A stretch of DNA of 64,000 nt from Aquabacterium fontiphilum (GTDB lineage: Bacteria > Pseudomonadota > Gammaproteobacteria > Burkholderiales > Burkholderiaceae_C). Location: contig NZ_JAAAPN010000005.1 of the NCBI RefSeq assembly GCF_009909205.1, forward strand, positions 1 to 64,000, written 5' to 3'. The notes under the pieces were generated by a model. It worked only from the letters and a program-made list of their open reading frames with translations, had not been told where the DNA came from and made no database searches. Positions 35,649 to 48,061 of this stretch are shown here, piece after piece (within the stretch, counting starts at the first letter, position 1; the number at the start of each line of letters is the position of its first letter). A program made the position numbers and the translations under genes.

Positions 35649-36233
35649 TCAGCTTCGGTCGAACTGGAAGACGGCGGTGCTGGCCAGCAGGTTGGGCCAG
35701 CGCCGCACCACCTGCCCCTGGTGGGTGCCGAACGACGAGCGGATGCGCAGCCCGTTGCGGCGGGCCAGCACCTCGAAGTCGGCAAAGGTGGCCACGCGGA
35801 TGTTGGGCGTGTCATACCACTGGTAAGGCAGGCTGCGGCTCACGGGCATGCGTCCGCGCAGCACGCTCAGCCGATGCGGCCAGTGGGCAAAGTTGGGGAA
35901 GCTGACGATGCCCATGCGGCCAACGCGGGCCGTCTCGCGCAACATGGCTTCGGTGTTGCGCAGGTGCTGGAGCGTGTCGAGCTGCAGCACCACATCGAAG
36001 CTGTTGTCGTCGAAGATGCTCAGGCCTTCTTCAAGGTTGCGCTGGATGACGTTGACGCCGCGCTCGACGCAGGCGAGCACCTTGCTGTCGTCGATCTCGA
36101 TGCCGTAGCCCGTGCAGCCCCGGTGGTCGCGTAGGTAGGCCAGCAGAGCACCGTTGCCGCAGCCGAGGTCGAGCACGTGCGAGCCGGTGGGCACCAGCTC
36201 GGCGATCACCTGATGCAAGTCGCGGTCGGTCAT
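35649..36233 (-). CDS. metW: Methionine biosynthesis protein MetW
   Basis: A 194-residue SAM-dependent methyltransferase-fold protein that partners MetX in methionine synthesis in many proteobacteria; its exact activity is less certain than its link to MetX. Visible are the SAM-binding [15 protein letters not shown], the acidic residue at the end of strand 2 in GYGIEIDDS, and the family segment [13 protein letters not shown] and [12 protein letters not shown]. The start overlaps the metX stop by 4 bases (ATGA), so the two are translationally coupled and share the upstream riboswitch. Confidence 0.94.
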   Translation of the reverse strand: MTDRDLHQVIAELVPTGSHVLDLGCGNGALLAYLRDHRGCTGYGIEIDDSKVLACVERGVNVIQRNLEEGLSIFDDNSFDVVLQLDTLQHLRNTEAMLRETARVGRMGIVSFPNFAHWPHRLSVLRGRMPVSRSLPYQWYDTPNIRVATFADFEVLARRNGLRIRSSFGTHQGQVVRRWPNLLASTAVFQFDRS

Positions 36234-37390
36234 GCGCGCAGCTCCTGTGCGATCCGCTTGAAGTAGGCGCGCACCACGCCGTGGTAGCGGGCGTCATCAA
36301 GCAGGAAGGCGTCGTGCCCGTGGGGCGCGTCGATCTCGGCGTAGCTGACGTCGCGCCGGTTGTCGAGCAGGGCCTTGACGATCTCGCGCGAGCGCGCGGG
36401 CGAGAAGCGCCAGTCGGTGGTGAAGCTCACCACCAGGAAACGGGCCTTGGCCACCGCCAGCGCGGCAGTGAGGTCGCCCCCATGCTCACGTGCGGGGTCG
36501 AAGTAATCCAGCGCTCGGGTGATCAGCAGGTAGGTGTTGGCGTCGAAGTAGTCGCTGAACTTGTCGCCCTGATAGCGCAGGTAGCTCTCCACCTGAAACT
36601 CGATGTCTTGGGTGCTGAAGCCCGGCATGTCGGCCAGTTGCCGGCCCACGCGCTCGCGGCCGAACTTCTCGTCCATCACGTCGTCCGAGAGGTACGTGAT
36701 GTGGCCGATCATGCGCGCCACGCGCAGGCCGCGACGGGGCACCACGCCGTGTTCGTAGAAGTGGCCGTGGTGGAAGTCGGGGTCGGTGACGATGGCGCGG
36801 CGGGCCACTTCGTTGAAGGCGATGTTCTGCGCCGAGAGGTTGGGCGCAGAGGCCGCCACGATGCAGTGGCGCACTCGCTCGGGGTAGAGCAGGGCCCAGG
36901 CCTGGGCCTGCATGCCGCCGAGGCTGCCACCCATGACGGCGGCCAGCGTGTCGATGCCCAGGCGATCGAGCACGCGCGCCTGGGCGTGCACCCAGTCTTC
37001 CACCGTCACCACGGGGAAATCTGCTCCGTAGATGCGGCCGGTGTCCGGGTTGGTGTGCATCGGGCCGGTCGAGCCAAAGCAGGAGCCGGGGTTGTTGATG
37101 CAGATGACGAAGAAGCGATCGGTGTCCAACGGCTTGCCGGGGCCGATCATGTTGTCCCACCAGCCCTGGCTGCGGGGCAGCGGCTCGCCGTCGTCGCCCG
37201 CGTGCAGGCCCGCGGCATGGTGCGAGGCGTTGAGCGCGTGGCACACCAGCACGGCATTGCTGCGGTCGGCATTGAGCCGGCCATAGGTCTCGTACATGAG
37301 GGTGTAGTCGCGCAGCACCGCACCGCTTTGCAGCGACAGCGGCGTGCCGAAGTGCATGGAGGCTGGGGTGACAACCCCGAGGGAGGACAT
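36230..37390 (-). CDS. metX: Homoserine O-acyltransferase MetX
   Basis: Activates homoserine with an acyl group from CoA in the first committed step of methionine synthesis. The 386-residue alpha/beta hydrolase-fold enzyme has the nucleophile elbow GGSLGGMQ and a late His-containing triad segment (DAPHGHDAF). Motifs [24 protein letters not shown] and [12 protein letters not shown] are typical of MetX; whether it uses acetyl- or succinyl-CoA is not safely told from the sequence. ATG 37390 is chosen because the earlier in-frame ATG at 37426 lies inside the leader terminator hairpin. No clear ribosome site is seen. Confidence 0.93.
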   Translation of the reverse strand: MSSLGVVTPASMHFGTPLSLQSGAVLRDYTLMYETYGRLNADRSNAVLVCHALNASHHAAGLHAGDDGEPLPRSQGWWDNMIGPGKPLDTDRFFVICINNPGSCFGSTGPMHTNPDTGRIYGADFPVVTVEDWVHAQARVLDRLGIDTLAAVMGGSLGGMQAQAWALLYPERVRHCIVAASAPNLSAQNIAFNEVARRAIVTDPDFHHGHFYEHGVVPRRGLRVARMIGHITYLSDDVMDEKFGRERVGRQLADMPGFSTQDIEFQVESYLRYQGDKFSDYFDANTYLLITRALDYFDPAREHGGDLTAALAVAKARFLVVSFTTDWRFSPARSREIVKALLDNRRDVSYAEIDAPHGHDAFLLDDARYHGVVRAYFKRIAQELRA

Positions 37391-37410
37391 GACGCGACTG
37401 ATCAACCAAA

Positions 37411-37445
37411 TAAAAACGCCGGCCACTGTGACAGGGGGCCGGCGT
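37411..37445 (-). terminator. Leader terminator between riboswitch and metX
   Basis: On the minus strand a perfect 9-bp GC-rich stem ACGCCGGCC/GGCCGGCGT with a 12-base loop is followed by TTTTTATTT. It lies 6 bases after the SAM-II aptamer and 25 bases before the metX ATG. No other minus-strand gene lies upstream, so it must act within the metX leader. Confidence 0.85.
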
Positions 37446-37451
37446 GCAGCG

Positions 37452-37501
37452 CCCTTTTAGCAGCATTTCTTGAGCGCCCGCAAGCCGGACAAATCGGCGC
37501 T
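37452..37501 (-). promoter_or_regulatory. SAM-II riboswitch of metXW
   Basis: The minus-strand leader of metX carries a compact SAM-II aptamer. P1 is formed by AGCGCC and GGCGCT. The loop between them reads GATTTGTCCGGCTTGCG, which agrees with the known SAM-II loop pattern GAUUU-N2-CCG-N2-UUGC. The 3' part AAATGCTGCTAAAAGGG contains the hallmark GCUAAAA used to bind S-adenosylmethionine. One pair of the second pseudoknot helix appears to be a U-U mismatch by my alignment. A terminator follows at once, so transcriptional control by SAM is likely; this reading is inferred, the class assignment rests on sequence pattern and position. Confidence 0.9.
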
Positions 37502-37645
37502 ATGGGCGAAGTGTAGCGCCAAACCGCAGGCTCAGCCACCTGTCTCGAATGTCACGATGTAGCGGATCTTTCCCGCCTTGCTGTCTTGACCGAGGCCCGC
37601 GCCCTGTCGCTACGATCGTCTGGCGCATAACAAGGAGGCGGTCGC

Positions 37646-39301
37646 ATGCCCCGCTGGTTGATCCGACTCAATGAGCACGTGCCGATCCGGTACGGTATCT
37701 GGTTCTTTGCCTGGCTGGGCTTTGTGGGCTGCGCCGGGCTCGCATTGGTCTCGGGCGGGGGAGGGGCGAGCATTGCCGCTGTGTTGCTTGGCGGCCTGGT
37801 GTTGCTCGGCTACAGCGACATGCGACAGCGCAGCCGCTCGGTCTTGCGCAACTACCCGGTGATCGGCCACCTGCGTTACCTGCTGGAGTTCATCCGGCCG
37901 GAGTTGCGCCAGTACTTCATCGAAAGCGATTCCGAGGCGGCGCCGTTCTCGCGGCAACAGCGCTCGCTGGTCTACCAGCGCGCCAAGGGTGAGCCGGATA
38001 AGCGCCCCTTCGGCACGCACAAGGATGTCTCGGCTTCCGGCTATGAGTGGATCAGCCACTCGGTGGCGCCGACCGTGCTGCCCAGTCATGACTTCCGCAT
38101 CCTGATCGGCGGCGGTGGCACCAGTTGCGCGCAGCCGTATGACGCGAGCCTGTTCAACATTTCGGCCATGAGCTTCGGTGCACTGAGCGCCCACGCCGTG
38201 CTGGCGCTCAATGGCGGCGCGCGCAAGGGCCGTTTTGCGCACGACACGGGTGAGGGCTCGATCAGCCGCTACCACCGCGAGCCTGGAGGCGATCTGATCT
38301 GGGAGATCGGCTCAGGCTACTTCGGCTGCCGCACGGCGGAGGGCGGGTTCGATCCGGATTGCTTTGCCGCGAACGCCCGTCTGCCTCAGGTGAAGATGAT
38401 CGAGCTCAAGCTCAGTCAGGGTGCCAAGCCCGGGCACGGCGGGGTGCTGCCGGGGCCGAAGGTGACGCCCGAGATCGCCGAGGCGCGCGGCGTGATGGTG
38501 GGGCAGGATTGCGTGTCTCCGGCGACGCACAGCGCGTTTCAGACGCCGCTGGAGATGATGGCCTTCATCGAGCGGCTTCGCGCGCTGTCAGGTGGCAAGC
38601 CGGTGGGCTTCAAGTTTTGCGTGGGCCACGTGTGGGAGTGGTTCGCCATGGCCAAGGCCATGCGTGAAACCGGCATCTGGCCGGATTTCATCGTGGTCGA
38701 CGGAGCGGAAGGCGGCACGGGCGCAGCACCGGTGGAGTTCATCGACCACGTAGGCGCACCGTTGCAGGAAGGGCTCCTGCTGGTGCACAACACGCTGGTG
38801 GGCCTGGGTGAGCGCCATCGCGTGAAACTGGGTTGCGCGGGCAAGGTGGTCAGTGCCTTCGACATCGCTCGCATGATGGCGTTGGGGGCCGACTGGTGCA
38901 ATTCGGCGCGCGGTTTCATGTTTGCGCTGGGCTGCATCCAGGCGCAGAGTTGCCACACCGGACATTGCCCCACAGGCGTGGCCACGCAGGATCCGCTGCG
39001 CCAGCGGGCGCTGGTGGTGCCGGACAAGGCCGAGCGGGTGTACCGGTTCCACCAGAACACGCTGCATGCGCTCAAGGAGCTGGTTCAGGCGGCGGGGCTG
39101 ACCCATCCCAACCAGATCACAGGGGATCACATCCTGCGGCGCGTGTCGGATTTCGAGGTGCGCCGGCTGTCGAACTTGCTGCCTTACCTGCAGCACGGCG
39201 AACTGTTGGCGGCCGAGCGCGGCGAGGTGCCGTGGCGGCAACTTGGTTTCGAGCAGTACTGGATGCGCGCTCGAGCCGACTCGTTCGCGCTGCGCGACTG
39301 A
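37646..39301 (+). CDS. FMN-binding glutamate synthase-like protein, membrane-anchored
   Basis: A 551-residue protein built on the FMN/Fe-S domain of glutamate synthase, without the glutaminase half. Two hydrophobic segments at the N-terminus (about 19-37 and 41-56) suggest an inner-membrane anchor. The FMN-domain landmarks are FNISAMSFGALSAHAV, GAKPGHGGVLPG, VVDGAEGGTGAAPVEF and ADWCNSARGFMFALGC. The cysteine cluster C-x-x-x-x-x-C-x-x-x-x-C (GCIQAQSCHTGHCPTG) binds an iron-sulfur cluster. The natural substrate of this stand-alone family is not established. A GGAGG site precedes the ATG. It is divergent from metX. Confidence 0.9.
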   Translation: MPRWLIRLNEHVPIRYGIWFFAWLGFVGCAGLALVSGGGGASIAAVLLGGLVLLGYSDMRQRSRSVLRNYPVIGHLRYLLEFIRPELRQYFIESDSEAAPFSRQQRSLVYQRAKGEPDKRPFGTHKDVSASGYEWISHSVAPTVLPSHDFRILIGGGGTSCAQPYDASLFNISAMSFGALSAHAVLALNGGARKGRFAHDTGEGSISRYHREPGGDLIWEIGSGYFGCRTAEGGFDPDCFAANARLPQVKMIELKLSQGAKPGHGGVLPGPKVTPEIAEARGVMVGQDCVSPATHSAFQTPLEMMAFIERLRALSGGKPVGFKFCVGHVWEWFAMAKAMRETGIWPDFIVVDGAEGGTGAAPVEFIDHVGAPLQEGLLLVHNTLVGLGERHRVKLGCAGKVVSAFDIARMMALGADWCNSARGFMFALGCIQAQSCHTGHCPTGVATQDPLRQRALVVPDKAERVYRFHQNTLHALKELVQAAGLTHPNQITGDHILRRVSDFEVRRLSNLLPYLQHGELLAAERGEVPWRQLGFEQYWMRARADSFALRD

Positions 39302-39320
39302 GCGTTGCGGTGGCCCAGGC

Positions 39321-39941
39321 TCAGGCCTGCGGCGGCGCCGTGTCGGCGAAGCTTGGGCGCTGTGCGAGCTTGTCGGCCAGCTTGACCAGGTTGGGGTGGT
39401 CGTTGCGCCAGGTGACCTGCGGGAAACGGAAATCCAGGTAGCCCAGTGCGCACCCGACGGCGATGTCGGCCAGACTGTAATGGTTGCCGGCGCACCAGGG
39501 GCGGTCGCCCAGGCCCTGGCTCATGGCCTTGACGCTCGCGTTCACCTTCTCCAACTGGCGGTCGATCCATGCCTGGCTGCGCTGGGCGTCGGTGCGCCCA
39601 CTCCAGGTGGATTCCATGCGCGCGAGCACGGCGGCGTCCAGCAGACCGTCGGCCAGGGCTTCCCAGGTGCGCACCTCGACACGCTCGCGGCCGCTCAACG
39701 GGATGAGCTTGCCCACGGGCGAGAGGGTGTCCACGTATTCCACGATCACGCGTGAGTCGAAGATGGCCTCGCCGGCTTCCATCACGAGGCAGGGCACCTT
39801 GCCCAGCGGGTTGGACTGGGCGATCCGGGTATCGGTCGCCCACACGTCCTCGACCTCGAACTTGTAGTCGAGCTTTTTCTCGGCCAGCACGATACGGACC
39901 TTGCGCACGAAGGGGCTGGTGAGGGATCCGATCAGTTTCAT
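39321..39941 (-). CDS. Glutathione S-transferase family protein
   Basis: A 206-residue protein with an N-terminal thioredoxin-like GST domain (MKLIGSLTSPFVRKVRIVL; the glutathione-binding PCLVMEAGEAIFDSRVIVEY with Pro-Cys and Asp-Ser) and an all-helical C-terminal domain (SLADIAVGCALGYLDFRF). It resembles the YibF-type bacterial GSTs. The catalytic residue near the N-terminus is probably Ser in the S-P-F-V-R motif. Substrate unknown. It stands between two plus-strand genes and convergent with the one at 37646; no operon partner is seen. Confidence 0.9.
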   Translation of the reverse strand: MKLIGSLTSPFVRKVRIVLAEKKLDYKFEVEDVWATDTRIAQSNPLGKVPCLVMEAGEAIFDSRVIVEYVDTLSPVGKLIPLSGRERVEVRTWEALADGLLDAAVLARMESTWSGRTDAQRSQAWIDRQLEKVNASVKAMSQGLGDRPWCAGNHYSLADIAVGCALGYLDFRFPQVTWRNDHPNLVKLADKLAQRPSFADTAPPQA

Positions 39942-40011
39942 TCTGTGTCGTGATGTGTGAATGCGCTGATTCTAGCGATCACGGCTTCGCCCCACCCATC
40001 AGGGGGGAGGT

Positions 40012-42803
<2,792 letters not shown>

Positions 42804-42821
42804 ACCGGGACAGGCGTCGAC

Positions 42822-43661
42822 ATGATCTTCACCGAACAGCTGCTGCGCGCGCAGCAACAGCACCAGTCGCTGCTGTGCGTGGGCCTGGACCCGGAGCCGT
42901 CGAAGTTCCCGGGCGCGTGGAAGGGCCAGCCGGACCGCATCTACGACTTCTGTGCCGCCATCGTCGACGCCACCAAAGACTTGGTGTGCGCGTTCAAGCC
43001 GCAGATCGCCTACTTTGCCGCCCACCGGGCCGAAGACCAGCTCGAGAAGCTGATGGCGCACATGCGCCGCGTGGCGCCCAGCGTGCCGGTCATCCTCGAT
43101 GCCAAGCGCGGGGACATCGGTTCGACTGCCGAGCAGTATGCGCACGAGGCGTTCTCTCGCTACCAGGCCGATGCGGTCACGCTGTCGCCCTTCATGGGCT
43201 TCGACACCATGGAGCCCTTTCTGCGTTACCCGGGCAAGGGCGTGATCCTGCTGTGCCGCACCTCCAATCCCGGTGGCTCCGATCTGCAGAACCTGCGTCT
43301 GGCTGACATCGAAGGCCAGCCGCGCGTGTACGAGCACATCGCCAAGCAGGCGCAAGGCCCCTGGAACACCAACGGCCAGATGGGCTTGGTGGTGGGCGCG
43401 ACCTTCCCCGAAGAGATCGCCCGCGTGCGCGAACTGGCGCCCACCTTGCCACTGCTGATTCCGGGGGTTGGTGCGCAAGGCGGCGATGCGGTGGCCACGG
43501 TCAAGGCCGGCCTGCGCACGGATGCCACCGGCGCCGTCACCGGGACCATCGTCGTCAACAGTTCGCGCGCGGTCTTGTATGCGAGCAGCGGCGATGATTT
43601 TGCGAGCGCAGCGCGCCGTGTCGCGCTGCAGACCCGCGACGCGCTCAACGCTGCCCGCTGA
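42822..43661 (+). CDS. pyrF: Orotidine 5'-phosphate decarboxylase
   Basis: Last step of UMP synthesis: decarboxylates OMP. The 279-residue product is of the larger type 2 group: [14 protein letters not shown] near the N-terminus, [11 protein letters not shown], and the catalytic D-x-K-x-x-D array in [29 protein letters not shown] binds phosphate near the end. It is 18 bases after purB and so likely cotranscribed with it, pairing a purine and a pyrimidine step. Confidence 0.96.
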   Translation: MIFTEQLLRAQQQHQSLLCVGLDPEPSKFPGAWKGQPDRIYDFCAAIVDATKDLVCAFKPQIAYFAAHRAEDQLEKLMAHMRRVAPSVPVILDAKRGDIGSTAEQYAHEAFSRYQADAVTLSPFMGFDTMEPFLRYPGKGVILLCRTSNPGGSDLQNLRLADIEGQPRVYEHIAKQAQGPWNTNGQMGLVVGATFPEEIARVRELAPTLPLLIPGVGAQGGDAVATVKAGLRTDATGAVTGTIVVNSSRAVLYASSGDDFASAARRVALQTRDALNAAR

Positions 43662-43707
43662 CATGGCCCACAATCACCGGGCGCGTTGTGTCGCGAACCG
43701 GTGAGCC

Positions 43708-44958
43708 ATGTCCGATACCCCTTCTTCGTCTTCGTTGAACACCCTGCGGATAGACCGCAGCGCGCCTGCGGCGCGTCGTCGTAGGCCCTGGGGCTGGCTG
43801 GCCCTGGGCGGCGCGGTCGCAGTGGGTGTGCTCGCCTGGCTGCTGTCGCCCAAGGTGACGCCGGTGCAGACCACAGCTGTGGTTACCGCCGCAGCCTCCC
43901 AGCAGCATGTGCTGCTGACCGCCTCGGGCTATGTGGTGGCGCAACGCCGGGCTGCGGTGGCGTCCAAGGCCACCGGGCGGCTGGTCGAGCTGCATGTGCG
44001 CGAAGGCTCGGCGGTGCGCCAGGGCGAGCTGATCGCCCGCATCGACGCCAGCGACGTGCAGGCGGCCATCGTGGCTGCCGAGGCAGCCGTGCGCCAAGCT
44101 GAGGCGGGCGTGCGTCAGGCCGAGGTGGAGCTGGCCAACGCGCAGGCCGAGGTGGTGCGCAGCAAAGGCTTGCAGGCACAGGGTTTCGTTTCGCCTCAGG
44201 CGGTCGATGCCGTGCAGACACGCGCCAACGCGGCCCAGGCCGCTGTGGCCTCGGCCCAGGCGGGGTTGGCGGCGGCCCGCGCGCAGGTCAAGGTGCAGCA
44301 GGTGGCGCGTGATTTCACCGAGATTCGCGCGCCGTTCGACGGGGTGGTGCTGGTCAAGAACGCCAATGTGGGCGATGTGATCACGCCGCTGTCGAGCGCA
44401 GCGGGCACCCAGGGCGCGGTGGTCACCATGGCCGACATGACCACGCTCGAAGTCGAAGCCGATGTGTCGGAAGGCAGCCTCTCGCAGGCGCGAATCGGCC
44501 AGCCGGTCGAGATCACGCTGGACGCGCTGCCGGGCGTGCGCTTCATTGGCCAGGTGGGCAGCATCGTGCCCACGGTCGACCGGGCCAAGGCCACCGTCAC
44601 GACCAAGGTGCGTTTCAACCAGCTTGACCCCCGCGTGCTGCCAGAGATGAGCGCCAAGGTGGCCTTTCTCGCTCAGCCCATCACCGCGGCGGATCAGCAG
44701 CCGCTGCTGGCGGTGCCGCCCGGTGCGCTGGCGCAGCATGCCGGCCAGCCCGTGGTCTGGCGCATTGTCACAGAAGGCGCGGGCGACGCCGCGCGCATGA
44801 CGGTGCAGCCCGTGCGCGTGAAGCCGGGGCGCAAGCTCGGCGAGGTACAGGAGGTGACGCCCGAGCCGGCTGACGCATTGAAGTCGGGCGACAAGGTCGT
44901 GCTGCAGCCCGGTGCCGCGCTTGAGCCGGGCAGCCGCGTGCGGCCTGCGCAGCCCTGA
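43708..44958 (+). CDS. MacA-like periplasmic adaptor (RND/HlyD family)
   Basis: A 416-residue membrane-fusion protein. One N-terminal membrane anchor (about 28-46, GWLALGGAVAVGVLAWLL) is followed by a biotinyl-lipoyl-like half-motif (VASKATGRLVELHVREGSAVRQGELIARID), a long alpha-helical hairpin rich in Ala, Gln and Val (about 113-185), the second half-motif (IRAPFDGVVLVKNANVGDVI), and beta-barrel and membrane-proximal domains. It would connect the ABC transporter encoded next to an outer-membrane channel; no TolC-like gene is in the window. It is the first gene of a four-gene export operon. Confidence 0.9.
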   Translation: MSDTPSSSSLNTLRIDRSAPAARRRRPWGWLALGGAVAVGVLAWLLSPKVTPVQTTAVVTAAASQQHVLLTASGYVVAQRRAAVASKATGRLVELHVREGSAVRQGELIARIDASDVQAAIVAAEAAVRQAEAGVRQAEVELANAQAEVVRSKGLQAQGFVSPQAVDAVQTRANAAQAAVASAQAGLAAARAQVKVQQVARDFTEIRAPFDGVVLVKNANVGDVITPLSSAAGTQGAVVTMADMTTLEVEADVSEGSLSQARIGQPVEITLDALPGVRFIGQVGSIVPTVDRAKATVTTKVRFNQLDPRVLPEMSAKVAFLAQPITAADQQPLLAVPPGALAQHAGQPVVWRIVTEGAGDAARMTVQPVRVKPGRKLGEVQEVTPEPADALKSGDKVVLQPGAALEPGSRVRPAQP

Positions 44959-44981
44959 CCGCGGCGAAGGGATGTGAGCGC

Positions 44982-45683
44982 ATGAGCGAGCCCTTGATCC
45001 GCATCCGTGGCCTGAGCAAGGCCTACCAGCGTGGTGGGCAGACCCTGCCCGTGCTGGTCAACATCGACCTGGATGTCCAGGCCGGCGAGTTCGTGGCGCT
45101 GATGGGGCCCAGCGGCTCGGGCAAAAGCACGCTGCTCAACCTGATTGCCGGCATCGACCAACCCACTACCGGGCGCATCGAGATCGGCGGCATCGACATC
45201 GCCACGCTGAGTGAGACGCAGCTGGCAGACTGGCGAGCGGCCCACGTTGGCTTTATTTTTCAGTTCTACAACCTGATGCCCGTGCTGACGGCGTTCGAGA
45301 ACGTCGAGCTGCCCCTGCTGCTGACGGGCCTGAGCCGTCGCCAGAGGCACGAACACGTGAGTGCGGCCCTGGCCATGGTGCAGCTCAGCGACCGGGCCGA
45401 TCACCACCCCAACGAGCTTTCAGGCGGCCAGCAGCAGCGCGTGGCCATTGCCCGCGCCCTGGTGACCGACCCGCAACTGATCGTGGCCGACGAGCCCACA
45501 GGCGACCTCGACCGCGCCACCGGTGAAGAGGTGCTCAACCTGATGCAAACGCTGCAGCGCGAGCTGGGCAAGACCATCGTGATGGTGACGCACGACCCCA
45601 AGGCCGCTGCGCGGGCCGGGCGCTTGGTGCATCTGGAGAAGGGCGTGCTGGTGCCCGATGAGGACATGGCCGCAGGCCATTGA
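44982..45683 (+). CDS. ABC exporter ATP-binding protein (MacB/LolD type)
   Basis: A 233-residue ATPase. Walker [13 protein letters not shown], the Q-loop around [19 protein letters not shown], signature [15 protein letters not shown], Walker [13 protein letters not shown] and the H-loop VTHD are all intact. The [18 protein letters not shown] segment is typical of LolD/MacB/FtsE-like ATPases that drive mechanotransmission rather than substrate channels. It lies 23 bases after the adaptor gene and 9 bases before the first permease gene. Substrate unknown. Confidence 0.94.
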   Translation: MSEPLIRIRGLSKAYQRGGQTLPVLVNIDLDVQAGEFVALMGPSGSGKSTLLNLIAGIDQPTTGRIEIGGIDIATLSETQLADWRAAHVGFIFQFYNLMPVLTAFENVELPLLLTGLSRRQRHEHVSAALAMVQLSDRADHHPNELSGGQQQRVAIARALVTDPQLIVADEPTGDLDRATGEEVLNLMQTLQRELGKTIVMVTHDPKAAARAGRLVHLEKGVLVPDEDMAAGH

Positions 45684-45692
45684 AGGCGCACG

Positions 45693-46853
45693 ATGTTCGT
45701 CTTGCGCTTGCTGCTCAAAAACGCTTTTCGCCACCGCCTGCGCACGCTGTTGACCATGGTGGGCCTGGTAGTGGCCATTTCGGCGTTCGGGCTGCTGCGC
45801 ACCATCGTGGACGCCTGGTATGCCGGCGTGGACGCCACCTCCAGCACCCGCCTGATCACCCGCAACGCGATCTCGCTGACCTTCCCGCTGCCGCTGCACT
45901 ATGCGGAGCGCATCAAGGGGCTCGACGGTGTGAGTGGCATCTCGTGGGCCAACTGGTTTGGCGGGATCTACATCACCGAGCGCAACTTTTTCGCGCAGTT
46001 CGCGGTCGACCCGCCCAGCTATCTGGCGCTGTATCCCGAGTTTGTGCTCGATGAGGCCGAGAAACAGGCCTTCTTTCGGGATCAGCAGGGCGCGGTCGTG
46101 GGCCGCAAGCTGGCGCGCCAGTTCGGCTGGAAGGTCGGCGACACCATCGCCCTGCGCGGCACGCTCTACCCAGGCACGTGGACGTTTACCATCCGCGGCA
46201 TTTACGAAGGCAAGGACGCCAAGACGGATGAACAGCAGATGTTCATCCACTGGAAGCGGGTGTCCGAGAACATCCGAACCCGGCACGCGGGCGGCAAGGC
46301 GGATTTCGTCGGTGTGTTCATCGTGGGTATCACGAACCCGGACGAGGCGCCGCAGCTCTCACAAGCCATCGATACCCTGTTCCGGAACTCGCTGGCCGAG
46401 ACGCTGACCGAAACCGAGAAGGCGTTTCAGCTCGGTTTCGTGTCCATGAGCGAGACCATCCTGATCGCCGTGCAGGCCGTCAGCCTGATCATCATCCTCA
46501 TCATCATGGCGGTGATGGCCAACACGATGACGATGACGGCGCGCGAGCGCCTGGCCGAGTACGCCACACTCAAGGCGCTGGGCTTTCCGCCGCGCTTTGT
46601 CGTGCAATTGCTGTTCGGCGAGAGCCTGATGATTGCACTCATCGGCGGGGCCATCGGCATCGCCATCACCTTTCCGCTGGCGCAGGCCTTTGTGTCCGCC
46701 GTGGGCACGCTGTTTCCGATCTTCAAGGTCTCGGCCCTGACGGTCGGCTTGCAGCTGCTGGCCTGTCTGACGGTGGGTGTGGTTGCGGCGGCCTGGCCGG
46801 CCTGGAAGATGTCGCGCATCGACATCGTGCAAGGGTTGCGCCATGTGGCGTGA
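45693..46853 (+). CDS. ABC exporter permease, FtsX/MacB type (first)
   Basis: A 386-residue permease. An N-terminal membrane helix ([21 protein letters not shown]) is followed by a large periplasmic domain (about 45-260) and three C-terminal membrane helices typical of the FtsX/MacB fold ([19 protein letters not shown], then two more). It probably forms the membrane part together with the second permease, driven by the ATPase encoded just upstream. Substrate unknown. Confidence 0.9.
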   Translation: MFVLRLLLKNAFRHRLRTLLTMVGLVVAISAFGLLRTIVDAWYAGVDATSSTRLITRNAISLTFPLPLHYAERIKGLDGVSGISWANWFGGIYITERNFFAQFAVDPPSYLALYPEFVLDEAEKQAFFRDQQGAVVGRKLARQFGWKVGDTIALRGTLYPGTWTFTIRGIYEGKDAKTDEQQMFIHWKRVSENIRTRHAGGKADFVGVFIVGITNPDEAPQLSQAIDTLFRNSLAETLTETEKAFQLGFVSMSETILIAVQAVSLIIILIIMAVMANTMTMTARERLAEYATLKALGFPPRFVVQLLFGESLMIALIGGAIGIAITFPLAQAFVSAVGTLFPIFKVSALTVGLQLLACLTVGVVAAAWPAWKMSRIDIVQGLRHVA

Positions 46854-46874
46854 ACATCAGTGGGGCGAACCGAT

Positions 46875-48050
46875 ATGAGCCTGCGCACCGTCCCCCTGAG
46901 CTACATCGCCCGCAACCTCTGGGTGCGGCGCGTGACCACTGCACTGACGGCCGGCGGCATGGCCCTGGTGGTGTATGTCTTTGCCACCGTGCTGATGATG
47001 AGCGAGGGCATCCGCGCGACGCTGGTGGCCACCGGCCAGCCGGACAACGTCATCGTGCTGCGCAAGGGGGCGGGGGCCGAGATCAACTCCGGCATTGGGC
47101 GTGACCAGGCGGCGGTCATTGCCAGCCTGCCGCAGATCGCCACCGATGGGCAGGGCCGCAAGCTGGTCAGCCGCGAGCCGGTGGTGCTCAACACGCTGCC
47201 CAAGCGCGACACCGGCAAGCCCAGCAACGTCACGGTGCGCGGCACCTCCGAGCTGGGCCTGGCCTTGCGGCCGCAGGTGCGGTTGGTTCAGGGCAGGATA
47301 TTTCGGCCTGGCACGAGTGAGATCGTGACCGGCCAGGCCGTGGCCCGTGGCTTCGCCGGTGCGGGGCTGGGCGAGACGTTGCGCTTTGCCGGTCGCGACT
47401 GGACGGTGGTCGGGGTGTTCGATGCGGGGCGCAGCGGTTTTGACTCCGAGATCTGGGGCGACAGCGAGCAGATGATGCAGGCCTTTCGGCGCCAGGCGTT
47501 TTCGACCGTGGTGCTGCGGCTGACCGAGCCGGCGCGCTTCGAGACGGTCAAGGCCCAGTTGGAGAGCGACCCACGCCTGACGCTGGAGGCGAAGCCAGAG
47601 GTGCAGTTCTATGCCGAGCAGTCCGAAGCGCTGGCCACCTTCATTCGCATCCTCGGACTTGCTCTGTCCATCATCTTTTCGATCGGCGCGGTGGTGGGTG
47701 CCATGATCACGATGTTTGCCGCCGTGGCCTCGCGCATCGGCGAGATCGGCACGCTGCGTGCGCTCGGCTTCAGGCGGTCGGCCGTGCTGTCGGCTTTTCT
47801 TGGCGAGTCGCTGTTGCTGTCGCTGGTGGGGGGGCTGGTTGGCCTTGGGGGCGCAGCCTTCATGCAGACGGTCAACATCTCGACCGTCAACTTCCAGACC
47901 TTCTCCGAACTGGCGTTTCGCTTCCAGCTGACGCCGGCCATTGCCGTGCAGTCGCTTGTGTTTGCCTTGATCATGGGTGTGCTGGGGGGCTTCATCCCCG
48001 CCTGGCGCGCCGCTCGGCTCAAAATTGTCGACTGTCTGCGCGAAGCGTAG
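46875..48050 (+). CDS. ABC exporter permease, FtsX/MacB type (second)
   Basis: A 391-residue permease of the same fold as its neighbour: an N-terminal helix (TTALTAGGMALVVYVFATVLMM), a periplasmic domain of about 220 residues, and three C-terminal helices (LGLALSIIFSIGAVVGAMITMF and following). The overall layout suggests a heterodimeric MacB-like exporter (one ATPase gene, two permease genes). An upstream in-frame GTG at 46860 is possible; ATG 46875 is preferred and lies 21 bases after the first permease stop. The FAH-family gene follows 11 bases later and may be in the same transcript. Confidence 0.9.
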   Translation: MSLRTVPLSYIARNLWVRRVTTALTAGGMALVVYVFATVLMMSEGIRATLVATGQPDNVIVLRKGAGAEINSGIGRDQAAVIASLPQIATDGQGRKLVSREPVVLNTLPKRDTGKPSNVTVRGTSELGLALRPQVRLVQGRIFRPGTSEIVTGQAVARGFAGAGLGETLRFAGRDWTVVGVFDAGRSGFDSEIWGDSEQMMQAFRRQAFSTVVLRLTEPARFETVKAQLESDPRLTLEAKPEVQFYAEQSEALATFIRILGLALSIIFSIGAVVGAMITMFAAVASRIGEIGTLRALGFRRSAVLSAFLGESLLLSLVGGLVGLGGAAFMQTVNISTVNFQTFSELAFRFQLTPAIAVQSLVFALIMGVLGGFIPAWRAARLKIVDCLREA

Positions 48051-48061
48051 AAAGGACTGTC

